Below are positions 1-6,491 of a DNA stretch of 10,041 bases, in pieces. Position 1 is the first letter of the stretch. Every line of letters starts with the position of its first letter. The stretch is from assembly GCA_039812685.1 (NCBI GenBank), contig JBDIBB010000138.1, positions 1 through 10,041 on the forward strand. The letters run 5' to 3'. The notes under the pieces are model-generated. The model saw only the letters and a list, made by a program, of their open reading frames with translations, was not told where the DNA came from and did no database searches. The DNA comes from JBDIBB01 sp039812685. Its GTDB lineage: Bacteria > Acidobacteriota > Vicinamibacteria > Vicinamibacterales > JAFNAJ01. A program made the translations under genes and the position numbers.

Positions 1-1
1 G

Positions 2-1522
2 TATCGTGCCGAGGGCGACGACCAGGCGGTGCCGCGCACCTACAGCGTGACCATCGGCATGCAGCGCGAGCTGGCGCTGGGGGCATCGGCCGTTGCCCGC
101 CAGCCGGTCGCCGCTCCCGCGCCGCCCGATCGTGTCGGCGAGAACCCGAAGGTAACGGCCGCGGTCGAGGCCGCGCGCGTCTGGCTGGAAGCCGAGCGCG
201 ACTTCTCCCAGATCCCGGGCGTGTCGGCCGCCATCGTGCACGACCAGGACGTACTGTGGATCGGCGGCTTCGGCCATGCCGACCTTGCGCGGAAGTCGTC
301 GGCCGGTCCGGACACGCTCTACAGCATCTGCTCGATCTCGAAGTTGTTCACGAGCATCGCGGTCATGCAGCAGCGCGATGCGGGACGGCTGCGGCTCGAC
401 GATCCCGTCAACCGCATCCTGCCGTGGCTCGACATCGAGGTGACCAGCCCCGATGGTGGCGACATCACCGTGGAGGGCCTGCTGACGCACGCCTCCGGCC
501 TGCCGCGCGAGACGAACCAGGCCTATTGGACCGGCCCCGACTTCGTGTTCCCGACGCGCGAGGAGATGCGCGCCGGCCTGAAGCGGCAGAAGACGCTCTA
601 TCCCGCGGAGACCTACTTCCAGTACTCGAACCTCGGGCTGACGCTGGCGGGCGAGGTCGCGGCGCAGGTGGCCGGACGGCCCTACGCGGAACTCGTGCGG
701 GCCCAGATCCTCGATCCGCTGGGGATGTCGAGCACGTTCCCCGAGATGCCCGCGGGCGAGCGCGGCCGCCGGCTGGCCACCGGCTACAGCGCGATCACCC
801 GAGCGGGCACGCGGGACGATGTGCCGTTCTTCGAGGCACGCGGCGTCGCGCCGGCCGCCGGGTACGCGTCGACGGCGGCGGATCTCGCCCGCTTCGCGTC
901 GTGGCAGTTCCGCCTGCTCGCCAGCGGCGGAACCGAGGTGCTGAAGGCCACCACCCTCCGCGAGATGCAGCGGGTGCACTGGGTGGACCCGGATTTCGAG
1001 ACGACCTGGGGCCTCGGGTTCTCGGTGTGGCGCAGCAGCGACAAGGTCTTCACCGGCCACGGCGGCTCCTGTCCCGGCTTCCGCTCGCAGGTGCTGCTGA
1101 AGCCCGACGAGAAGATCGCCACCATCGTCCTCGCCAACGCGCAAGGCGTCGACACGTCCCGGCTCGCGCAGCGGATGTACGACCTGGTGGCCCCGGCCAT
1201 CCGCGAGGCGGCCAGGGCAAGGCCGGACGCTCCCGCGCCGGTGCCGGCCGACCCCGCACTGACGCCATATGTGGGGCTGTACACGAGCGGGTTCTCCGGC
1301 GAGATCGCGGTGCTGCGGTGGGAGGACGGGCTGGCCACGCTCGGGCTGCCATCTGCCGATCCGGCGCGCGCGATCGCGAGGCTGCGCAGGACGGGCGATC
1401 ACGTCTTCCGGCGCGTGCGGAAGGACGAGGCGCTCGCCGAGGAACTGGTGTTCGAGATCGGTCCCGACGGCAGGGCAAGCCGCTTCACGTGGCACAACAA
1501 CCACTATCGTCGCGTGCGGTAG
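2..1522 (+). CDS. Serine hydrolase, beta-lactamase/PBP-like family (5' end beyond window)
   Basis: A class C beta-lactamase/DD-peptidase/esterase-type serine hydrolase. Numbering from the GTG at 29: the nucleophile motif SxxK is S102-I-S-K105, the second motif YxN is Y199-S-N201, and the third is H344-G-G346 (in TGHGGS), in the family order and spacing. A C-terminal beta-rich tail (about residues 412-497, beginning PYVGLYTSG) resembles the extra domain common in these hydrolases. The frame stays open to the left edge, and neither the GTG at 29 nor the ATG at 59 is followed by a proper signal peptide. I therefore treat the start as upstream and the gene as truncated by the window. The substrate cannot be read from the sequence; peptidoglycan peptides, esters or beta-lactams are all possible, so calling it a resistance gene is not justified. 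Family confidence is high, substrate confidence low. Confidence 0.9.
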   Translation, partial: YRAEGDDQAVPRTYSVTIGMQRELALGASAVARQPVAAPAPPDRVGENPKVTAAVEAARVWLEAERDFSQIPGVSAAIVHDQDVLWIGGFGHADLARKSSAGPDTLYSICSISKLFTSIAVMQQRDAGRLRLDDPVNRILPWLDIEVTSPDGGDITVEGLLTHASGLPRETNQAYWTGPDFVFPTREEMRAGLKRQKTLYPAETYFQYSNLGLTLAGEVAAQVAGRPYAELVRAQILDPLGMSSTFPEMPAGERGRRLATGYSAITRAGTRDDVPFFEARGVAPAAGYASTAADLARFASWQFRLLASGGTEVLKATTLREMQRVHWVDPDFETTWGLGFSVWRSSDKVFTGHGGSCPGFRSQVLLKPDEKIATIVLANAQGVDTSRLAQRMYDLVAPAIREAARARPDAPAPVPADPALTPYVGLYTSGFSGEIAVLRWEDGLATLGLPSADPARAIARLRRTGDHVFRRVRKDEALAEELVFEIGPDGRASRFTWHNNHYRRVR

Positions 1523-1652
1523 CCAGGCGCCGGCCGGGCGTGCGCCCCCGGGACCGCCGCGCGGTGTCGGTCCGGCAGGTGGCGATTCGCATCCCCCGCG
1601 CCACCGTGGCATGATCCGGGTCGACGCCCACCGTGCGGGCGGGAGGACGCCG

Positions 1653-1937
1653 TTGACCGAGAGCAACGACGCACCCAGGAAAAAGCCGAGTGCCTTGCGC
1701 GACGTGTCGGGAACGACGGTGGCCCTCACGAGCCTCGCGGTGATGGGGGCCGCTGCCGTGGTGAGCGCGCCGCTCTGGTACTGGCTCCGCCGGAAACGCA
1801 AGCGCACCGATGCGCTCGTGTCACAGCCGCACCCCGATCTGGCCGCGTCCCACCCGGCCGCGGCCGACGAGCCCGTGGTGGACGGCGGACCGCCGGGCAC
1901 GCCAGGCGGCGAGCCGGGGCCTGCCGGCGATCGATGA
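1653..1937 (+). CDS. Small single-pass membrane protein, function unknown
   Basis: A 94-residue protein. Residues about 22-45 form one hydrophobic helix (TTVALTSLAV to PLWYWL), followed by a strongly basic cluster RRKRKR (46-51), which predicts a cytoplasmic C-terminus by the positive-inside rule. The tail is rich in Pro, Gly and Ala and probably disordered. I chose the TTG at 1653 because a strong Shine-Dalgarno GGGAGGA (1641-1647) lies 5 bases upstream; an in-frame ATG at 1611 lacks such a site. It lies 130 bases after the hydrolase and 67 bases before the acyltransferase, on the same strand. I recognise no family. The codon pattern and strong ribosome site favour a real gene, but the low-complexity tail is a weak point. 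Confidence 0.55.
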   Translation: MTESNDAPRKKPSALRDVSGTTVALTSLAVMGAAAVVSAPLWYWLRRKRKRTDALVSQPHPDLAASHPAAADEPVVDGGPPGTPGGEPGPAGDR

Positions 1938-2004
1938 AACGCGGCGACTCCCGCGTCCGCCCGGGCGTGAGACGCCCCCGCGGTGCCCGACGATCCGATT
2001 GCCC

Positions 2005-2907
2005 ATGAACCGTTACGTGCCGGCCTGGCTGATCGGCGCATTCTCCTTTCTCGCCTTCGCCGCCAACACCATCGTCCACTTTCCGTTCCTGATGGCGGCG
2101 GCCATCGTGCGAATCTGCGCGCCGGCGCCGGCGGTGGTTCGAGCCTGTCGTCGTACCAGCCACGCGATTGCCGCCAGCTGGATCGGGTGCAACGTGCTGG
2201 GCCTGAAGGCTGGCGGCCGCATCCAGTGGGACGTGATCCAGCCCGACGATCTGTCGCCTGACGCCTGGTACCTCGTGACCTGCAACCACCGCTCCTGGGT
2301 GGATATCGTCGTCGTGCAGTGGCTGTTCAACCGTCGCATCCCGATCCTGAAGTTCTTCCTGAAGAAGGAGCTCTTCTGGGTACCGGTGCTCGGGCTGTGC
2401 TGGTGGGCGCTCGAGTTTCCGTTCATGAAGCGCTACCCGCGCACCGTCCTCGAGCAGCGGCCCGAGCTGCGCGGCAGGGATCTCGACACCACGCGCCGGG
2501 CGTGCGCACGATTCCGGGAGTCGCCGGTGAGCGTGCTGAACTTCCTCGAGGGCACGCGCTTCTCTTCGGACAAGGCGCGACGCCAGCAGTCGCCCTACGC
2601 GCACCTGCTGCTGCCGCGTGCGGGTGGCGTCGCCCAGGTGGTTTCGTCGCTGGGCGACACGTTGCGTGCCTGGCTCGACGTCACCATCGTCTATCCTGAC
2701 GGCACGCCGACGTTCTGGGATCTGATCTCGGGCCGCATCCGGCGCATTGCCGTTCATGTGGACGAGGTGCGGATGGACTCGTCCTGGGCGGGCCGGGATT
2801 ACGACAGCGACGCGTCGTACAGGGCCTCGCTCCAGGCGTTCGTACGCGAACTGTGGGAGCGCAAGGACGCACGCATCGCGTCGATGCTGCCGGCCGGAGC
2901 GGAGTGA
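2005..2907 (+). CDS. YihG/PlsC-like acyltransferase (1-acyl-glycerol-3-phosphate acyltransferase family)
   Basis: A 300-residue member of the phospholipid acyltransferase family, predicted to transfer an acyl chain to a lysophospholipid at the inner membrane. The catalytic HX4D block is H95-RSWV-D100 (in CNHRSWVDI). The acceptor-binding block is FLEGTR at 180-185, and a later proline block is LPRAGG at 203-208. The stretch KFFLKKELFWVPVLG followed by WWALEFPFMKR (116-143) is typical of the E. coli YihG subgroup rather than core PlsC. A hydrophobic N-terminus (about 7-38) probably anchors it. The frame is open upstream to 1810, but the ATG at 2005 gives the normal YihG length and puts the membrane helix at the N-terminus. 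No strong ribosome site is visible. In E. coli YihG is a second acyltransferase that tunes acyl composition; the same role here is inference. Confidence 0.9.
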   Translation: MNRYVPAWLIGAFSFLAFAANTIVHFPFLMAAAIVRICAPAPAVVRACRRTSHAIAASWIGCNVLGLKAGGRIQWDVIQPDDLSPDAWYLVTCNHRSWVDIVVVQWLFNRRIPILKFFLKKELFWVPVLGLCWWALEFPFMKRYPRTVLEQRPELRGRDLDTTRRACARFRESPVSVLNFLEGTRFSSDKARRQQSPYAHLLLPRAGGVAQVVSSLGDTLRAWLDVTIVYPDGTPTFWDLISGRIRRIAVHVDEVRMDSSWAGRDYDSDASYRASLQAFVRELWERKDARIASMLPAGAE

Positions 2908-2936
2908 GCCGCGCCCCGCGGCGCGGGACGTCGACG

Positions 2937-3425
2937 ATGATGACCCGGCGTGAACGCGTGAGGATCTGGTGGCTGGCAGCCTGGCTCGCCGCGGCGTGGC
3001 TGGCGCCGGCCTGTGCCTCGAACCGGACACCGGAGCGCAGCTTCACGACGCGCGCCGACGCCGGGGCCGCGGGCGTGTTCGATGCGGCTGGCATCCCGGC
3101 GGCGCTCGTCCCCGCCAGCGCGCGACAGATCCGCGAGCGCCGCGACCTGGACCGCGGTGCGATCTGGGTGCGTTTCGACTTCGACGCCGGCGACCTGCCA
3201 CCGCTGGCGGATCGCTGCGTGCCCACGGGCGAGGCGCGACTGCCCGGATCGGCCACGCGCGGGATCGGCTGGTGGCCGGAACTGTTGCGCGGAGACGCCG
3301 CCGCGGCGCGACAGCACTTCACCCTGTACGCCTGTCGGGAGAGCGGCGGCGCCATCGCGTTCGCCGCCGTTCACCGGGCGATGCCGACGGCCTTCTACTG
3401 GCGCGACACGGGCGCGGGTGAGTAG
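2937..3425 (+). CDS. Exported hypothetical protein, possible lipoprotein
   Basis: A 162-residue protein of unknown function. The N-terminus has basic residues (R4, R5, R7, R9), then a Trp/Leu/Ala-rich hydrophobic core (about 10-25) ending in LAPAC, so C26 could be a lipidation site. The match to the lipobox is imperfect because Pro is at -2; cleavage by signal peptidase I is the alternative. The mature part contains an IPAALVPASARQIRE segment, a segment of alternating beta type (AIWVRFDFDAGDLPPL, about 75-90), a conserved-looking GWWPELL (111-117), and two further cysteines (C94, C133) that could form a disulfide. The pattern resembles small hypotheticals common in soil bacteria, but I cannot name a family. 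It starts 29 bases after the acyltransferase. The ATG at 2937 is followed at once by a second at 2940; either could be used. Confidence 0.7.
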   Translation: MMTRRERVRIWWLAAWLAAAWLAPACASNRTPERSFTTRADAGAAGVFDAAGIPAALVPASARQIRERRDLDRGAIWVRFDFDAGDLPPLADRCVPTGEARLPGSATRGIGWWPELLRGDAAAARQHFTLYACRESGGAIAFAAVHRAMPTAFYWRDTGAGE

Positions 3426-3426
3426 C

Positions 3427-3450
3427 GGCACCGGCTCGTGGCCTGGTGCC
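3427..3450. terminator. Hairpin between convergent genes, possible bidirectional terminator
   Basis: A 9-bp stem with one bulged T (3444) and a 5-base loop: arm 3427-3435 (GGCACCGGC), loop 3436-3440, arm 3441-3450. It lies in the 43-base gap between the stop at 3425 and the end of the asparaginase at 3469, where a shared terminator is expected. There is no U-tract on either side, so intrinsic termination is uncertain; it may instead protect 3' ends. Confidence 0.4.
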
Positions 3451-3468
3451 ACCCGGGCGTCGCGCCAG

Positions 3469-4590
3469 TCAGTATTCGAGGAACATGCGCTGGATCTGAT
3501 CCCGGTCGCTCGTGCGCGTGAGGGCCAGCATGAGCAGCACGCGCGCCTTGACCGGCGTCAGGTCCTCGGCGCCCACGGTGAGCGCCCAGCGGTCGGGAAG
3601 CGGCGCGTCGGCCGTCGCCAGGCGCCCGGCGATGCGGCCGCCACCGGTGCGCGTGGCCTGCACCACGATCACGCCCCGCTCGCGCGCGTAACGCAGGCCG
3701 TCGCCCTGGGTCCCGCTGGTGGCTCCCGCGCCGGCCGTCGCGATCACGATGCCCCGGGCGCCGTGATCCACGGCGTCGCGAATCAGGTCGCCGGGCGCAC
3801 CCTGGTAGACCAGCAGCACGTCGACCCGCGGCAGCGCCGTCACGCCGGAGAGGTCGAATTCCGACTGCGCGCCGGCGCGCTTCACCGGCCGCCGCAGGAA
3901 GGCGACGCGATCGCGATCGACCACGCCCAGCACGCCGAGTGCCCGCGAGCTGAACGTGTGCAGCCGCAACGCGTCGGTCTTGGTGACGTCGCGCGCGGCG
4001 TTGATCTCGTCGTTGAGCACCACCAGTGCGCCGAGCCCGCGCGCCTCCGGGCTGGCGGCGACGCGGAAGCCGTCGAGCAGGTTGGCGGCGCCCTCGTAGC
4101 CGGGCGTGCTGGGATTGCGCATCGACCCGACGACCACCACGGGCCGCTCGTCCCTCACGGTGAGGCTGAGGAAGTAGGCCAGTTCCTCGAGCGTGTCGGT
4201 GCCCGAGGTGACCACCAGGCCGGCCAGGTCGGGATCGGCCGCGAAGACGGCATTGGCCCGCCGCGCGAGCGCCAGCCACTGCACCAGCGTCATCTCGCCG
4301 CTGGCGATGTTGGAGAAGAGCTCGGCCTCGGCCCGCACATAGCGGTCGAGTTCGGGCACGGCGGCGAGGAGTTCCTCGGCGCTGAGGCGACCGCCGACGC
4401 GATTCGAGATCGTGCCGCCGGTGGCCAGCAACCGCACGCGCGGCCGCGCGGCGATCTCGGCCGCCGGCTTGCCGGTGGCCGCCGGCGCCGGCTGCGCCTG
4501 CGACAGTCCGGGCAGCAGCACCACGGCCGCGACGAGGCACGCGGTGAGCACATGGCAGGCCAGCGCGCGGCGCCGCGGTGTGGGAATCAC
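3469..4590 (-). CDS. Secreted L-asparaginase (type II-like)
   Basis: A 373-residue amidohydrolase predicted to convert L-asparagine to L-aspartate and ammonia in the periplasm. The signal peptide has basic R6-R8, a hydrophobic core (about 9-29) and a likely cut after SQA (30-32). Recognisable active-site residues are T60 in LLATGGTI, S97 in ASGEM, T131-D132 in TSGTDTLEE, and K204 in DVTKT, matching T12, S58, T89-D90 and K162 of E. coli AnsB. Two things differ: the loop after GGTI has no evident match to AnsB Y25, and the usual HGTD is SGTD (S129). I chose the GTG at 4590 because it overlaps the stop of the 74-aa gene as GTGA and has a perfect AGGAGG (4606-4601) 10 bases upstream. An ATG at 4635 would add 15 residues before the signal peptide. 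Glutaminase side activity is possible. Confidence 0.92.
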   Translation of the reverse strand: MIPTPRRRALACHVLTACLVAAVVLLPGLSQAQPAPAATGKPAAEIAARPRVRLLATGGTISNRVGGRLSAEELLAAVPELDRYVRAEAELFSNIASGEMTLVQWLALARRANAVFAADPDLAGLVVTSGTDTLEELAYFLSLTVRDERPVVVVGSMRNPSTPGYEGAANLLDGFRVAASPEARGLGALVVLNDEINAARDVTKTDALRLHTFSSRALGVLGVVDRDRVAFLRRPVKRAGAQSEFDLSGVTALPRVDVLLVYQGAPGDLIRDAVDHGARGIVIATAGAGATSGTQGDGLRYARERGVIVVQATRTGGGRIAGRLATADAPLPDRWALTVGAEDLTPVKARVLLMLALTRTSDRDQIQRMFLEY

Positions 4591-4811
4591 TTGGCCGAAG
4601 CCTCCTGCTGAGGACGATGAACGCGAGAGAGCCATCCGGAGAGCACCTCCGCGGCGGCCTCGGCCGTGGCACCATAGAAAGGCATCAGGGCCGTCGGTCC
4701 CCCGAACTGGTTCACCACCCGCGCGCGCCACTGCCGGCTCACGGGCGCGACCTCGATGCGGTAGAGGCGACCGTTGATTCGTTGCTCGATGACGCGGGCG
4801 GCTCGGGACAT
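4587..4811 (-). CDS. 74-aa protein of unknown function, coupled to asparaginase
   Basis: A small basic protein with no signal peptide or membrane segment, presumably cytosolic. It reads like a compact alpha/beta fold: a strand pair around RINGRLYRIEV and WRARVVNQF (about 11-36), a central ALMPFYGATAEAAAEVLSGWL (41-61) that looks like a loop entering a helix, and a charged tail. Its TGA overlaps the GTG of the asparaginase by four bases (GTGA), and its last codons carry the asparaginase ribosome site, so the two are probably translationally coupled. The ATG at 4811 fits a promoter candidate ending near 4852, leaving a leader of about 34 bases. An in-frame ATG at 4853 overlaps that -10 box. I do not recognise a family, and a role in asparagine metabolism would be a guess. 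Confidence 0.6.
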   Translation of the reverse strand: MSRAARVIEQRINGRLYRIEVAPVSRQWRARVVNQFGGPTALMPFYGATAEAAAEVLSGWLSRVHRPQQEASAK

Positions 4812-4851
4812 GGGCTGGATCGCTGAGCTGAAGTGACCGCGAGTGGGCCAC

Positions 4852-4880
4852 ATTGTCGTCACGCGCCACGACGCGATCAA
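4852..4880 (-). promoter_or_regulatory. Candidate sigma-70-type promoter for the 74-aa gene and asparaginase
   Basis: Read on the minus strand: -35 TTGATC (4880-4875), a 17-base spacer, and -10 GACAAT (4857-4852); each hexamer matches the consensus at four of six positions. The predicted transcript start, near 4845, leaves about 34 bases before the ATG at 4811. This is motif matching only, in a high-GC genome. Confidence 0.35.
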
Positions 4881-4960
4881 GCGAAAGGACGATGTGTTGA
4901 CGCGGTGTGGACGAGTCGTGCCCATGCCGGTGGGAGAAATCGCGCAAGATAATGGTCCGG

Positions 4961-5004
4961 CCGCCGCCGATGCACACCATTTCCGCCGCCGATGCACAGC
5001 TTTT
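4961..5004. repeat. Two tandem 22-bp direct repeats
   Basis: Unit 1 is 4961-4982 and unit 2 is 4983-5004, directly adjacent. The first 16 bases (CCGCCGCCGATGCACA) are identical; over 22 bases there are two differences (positions 17 and 19). The next bases (CCGCAGCG) could be a decayed third start. The period of 22 is about two helical turns. Replication slippage or a regulator site are both possible. Confidence 0.8.
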
Positions 5005-5040
5005 CCGCAGCGTCGACGGCGTGCCACCCGCCGCCGCCCG

Positions 5041-5070
5041 TCGTGACCAGTCGTGACCTCTCTTGACCCC
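5041..5070. repeat. Three 10-bp direct repeat units overlapping a promoter candidate
   Basis: Three successive 10-base units begin TCGTGACC (5041), TCGTGACC (5051) and TCTTGACC (5061), each followed by two variable bases. The spacing is one helical turn, as seen for response regulators that bind side by side on direct repeats. The third unit contains the TTGACC of the promoter candidate at 5063, so a bound protein could contact or block RNA polymerase. Confidence 0.6.
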
Positions 5071-5091
5071 TGCCGGGGTGACGCTTACGCT
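5063..5091 (+). promoter_or_regulatory. Candidate promoter for the 462-aa/AddB/AddA operon
   Basis: -35 TTGACC (5063-5068), a 17-base spacer, and a weak -10 TACGCT (5086-5091, three of six matches). The predicted start of transcription, near 5097-5099, leaves only a few bases before the ATG at 5103, and no Shine-Dalgarno is visible there. A leaderless or near-leaderless message is therefore possible. Confidence 0.3.
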
Positions 5092-5102
5092 GGGCGTCCG
5101 CC

Positions 5103-6491
5103 ATGATGCACCGGCCGTGGATGACGGGGGCACTTTGCGCCGTGCTGTTCACGGTGATGGTCGCCGTGGGCGCGGCCGCCGGCGAACCGCCCGCACCCCT
5201 CTACCGCCTGTTCCTCACCGACGGCACGAGCGTGGCGGCCTACGGCGAGTGGGTGCGGGTGGGCGACCGCGTGGTGTTCACGGTTGCGGTGGGCGACGCG
5301 GCCCATGCGGTGATGCACCTGGCCACCCTCCCGGCGGAGCGCGTGGACTGGCCCGCCACCGAGCGCTATCGCGATGGGTTGCGCGCGGCTTCCTATGCGG
5401 CCACGCGCGGTGATACCGACTTCGCCGAGCTGGCCGACATCGTGGCGCGCCTGCTGAGCGATGCCAGCCTGGCTGCCGATCCGGTCCGCAAGCTGGCGCT
5501 GGCCGACGAGGCGCGGCGCCGTCTCGTGGAATGGCCTGCCGCGCACTATGGATATCGTGCCGACGAGGTGCGGCAGATTCTCGTGCTGGTCGACGAGGTG
5601 GTCTCGGGGCTGCGCGCGGCACGCGGGGACACCAGCTTCGACCTCGCGCTGGTGGCGCAGGTGTCGCCGCCGGTGGTGCCACTGCTGCCGCCGCCGACCC
5701 TGCGCGAGTCGATTGCGCAGGCGCTGCGGCTCGCCGATCTCGCCGCAACGCCGGCCGACCGCCAGTCACTGCTGCGCACGGTGAGCGGCGTGGCCACGTC
5801 TGGCGCGGCCGGTGGTGATGCCGGGTGGCTGGCATCGCATCGGGCCGTGGCCGAGCGTGCGCTGAGGCTGGAACTCGAGATCGACGCGCGCTACGCGCGC
5901 CTGCAGAAGGGTGCGCTGGCGCGCGCCGCACGGGCCGCGGCACGCGCCGACGTACGCGGGGTGGAGCAGGCCATCGTGCGCTACCGCGACGGCGATGCCC
6001 GGCTCGGCGGCCGGCGCGCCGAGACGACGCAGGCCGTGATGGCGGCGCTCGAGGAGAAGCTCGATGCCGCGAGGCGCCTGAGGTTGGTGCGCGATCGCTG
6101 GGCGCTGACGCGCGATGCGCTGATGGCCTACCGGGACCGCGGCCGCGACCTGCTCGGCAGCCTGGAGGCGTCGCGTCGGGCGCTCGAGGACATCAGGCGG
6201 CTCGCCGGGCCGCCGCCCGGACGGCTCGATGCGCTGGAACGCCGGACGCGCGCCGCACAACAGCAACTGGCGGTCATCGCCGCGCCGCCCGACGCCGCTG
6301 GCGTCCACGCCCTCGTGGTCAGCGCGGCCCAACTGTCGCTGCAGGCCGCGATGCTGCGGCGAAGGGCGATCGCGTCGGCCGACCTCGACCTCGCGCGCGA
6401 TGCGTCGGCGGCGGCGGCCGGCGCGCTCATGCTCGCCGAGCGCGCGCGGGTCGAGCTGGATCGTCTCACGAGGCCGCCGGAACTGCAGTGA
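5103..6491 (+). CDS. Exported helix-rich protein of unknown function, first gene of the AddB/AddA operon
   Basis: A 462-residue protein. A signal peptide is clear: a short basic start, a hydrophobic core (about 7-26) and a likely cut after GAAA (A26). The mature N-terminus (about 34-83) is beta-rich: YRLFLTDGTSVAAYGEW, then VGDRVVFTVAVGD, then LPAERVDW. It looks like a small barrel or SH3-like domain. Residues about 85-460 are almost entirely helical and rich in Ala, Arg and Leu, with heptad-like stretches around 310-395 suggesting coiled coil; one proline-rich break lies near 190-205. No catalytic motif or second membrane segment is evident. Its TGA overlaps the GTG of the AddB-like gene (GTGA), so the two are probably translationally coupled. 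I do not recognise a named family and assign no function; a link to DNA repair rests only on gene order. Confidence 0.8.
   Translation: MMHRPWMTGALCAVLFTVMVAVGAAAGEPPAPLYRLFLTDGTSVAAYGEWVRVGDRVVFTVAVGDAAHAVMHLATLPAERVDWPATERYRDGLRAASYAATRGDTDFAELADIVARLLSDASLAADPVRKLALADEARRRLVEWPAAHYGYRADEVRQILVLVDEVVSGLRAARGDTSFDLALVAQVSPPVVPLLPPPTLRESIAQALRLADLAATPADRQSLLRTVSGVATSGAAGGDAGWLASHRAVAERALRLELEIDARYARLQKGALARAARAAARADVRGVEQAIVRYRDGDARLGGRRAETTQAVMAALEEKLDAARRLRLVRDRWALTRDALMAYRDRGRDLLGSLEASRRALEDIRRLAGPPPGRLDALERRTRAAQQQLAVIAAPPDAAGVHALVVSAAQLSLQAAMLRRRAIASADLDLARDASAAAAGALMLAERARVELDRLTRPPELQ

Larger units (their letters stand above)
4812..5102. other. Divergent intergenic region
   Basis: A 291-base gap between the minus-strand 74-aa gene and the plus-strand 462-aa gene, the only sizeable non-coding stretch in the window. 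It contains a minus-strand promoter candidate, a 22-bp direct repeat pair, a set of 10-bp repeats and a plus-strand promoter candidate, each listed separately. Short open frames cross it on both strands, but none has a ribosome site or protein-like composition that would make me call a gene. Confidence 0.6.

Noticed and set aside
1534..1551. Terminator after the serine hydrolase
   Set aside because: Only a 5-bp CCGGG/CCCGG stem with an 8-base loop and no U-tract; expected by chance at this GC content.
1810..2004. N-terminal extension of the acyltransferase to 1810
   Set aside because: It overlaps the 94-aa gene, is rich in Arg, Pro and Thr, and would bury the membrane helix; the ATG at 2005 matches family length.
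3013..4611. A 532-codon plus-strand open frame
   Set aside because: It runs antisense to the asparaginase, whose active-site motifs are unmistakable, and its composition (Arg, His, Gly, Gln) is that of a shadow frame.
4591..4635. An upstream ATG (4635) as the asparaginase start
   Set aside because: It also has a GGAGG 10 bases upstream, but it would put 15 residues before a complete signal peptide and create a long overlap with the 74-aa gene, whereas the GTG at 4590 gives a clean GTGA junction.
4843..5046. A 67-codon plus-strand open frame in the intergenic region
   Set aside because: It has no ribosome site, ends in an Arg-rich run, and covers the repeats; I see no sign of protein selection.
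4961..5070. CRISPR array
   Set aside because: The repeats are adjacent with no spacers, there are only two or three units, and no cas gene is near; the Cas4-like cysteine pattern belongs to the AddB-type nuclease.
5825..6487. N-terminal extension of the AddB-like protein to 5825
   Set aside because: This stretch is covered in another frame by the exported protein and translates to low-complexity Arg/Ala/Gly; the GTG at 6488 gives an AddB-like N-terminus and an overlap start.
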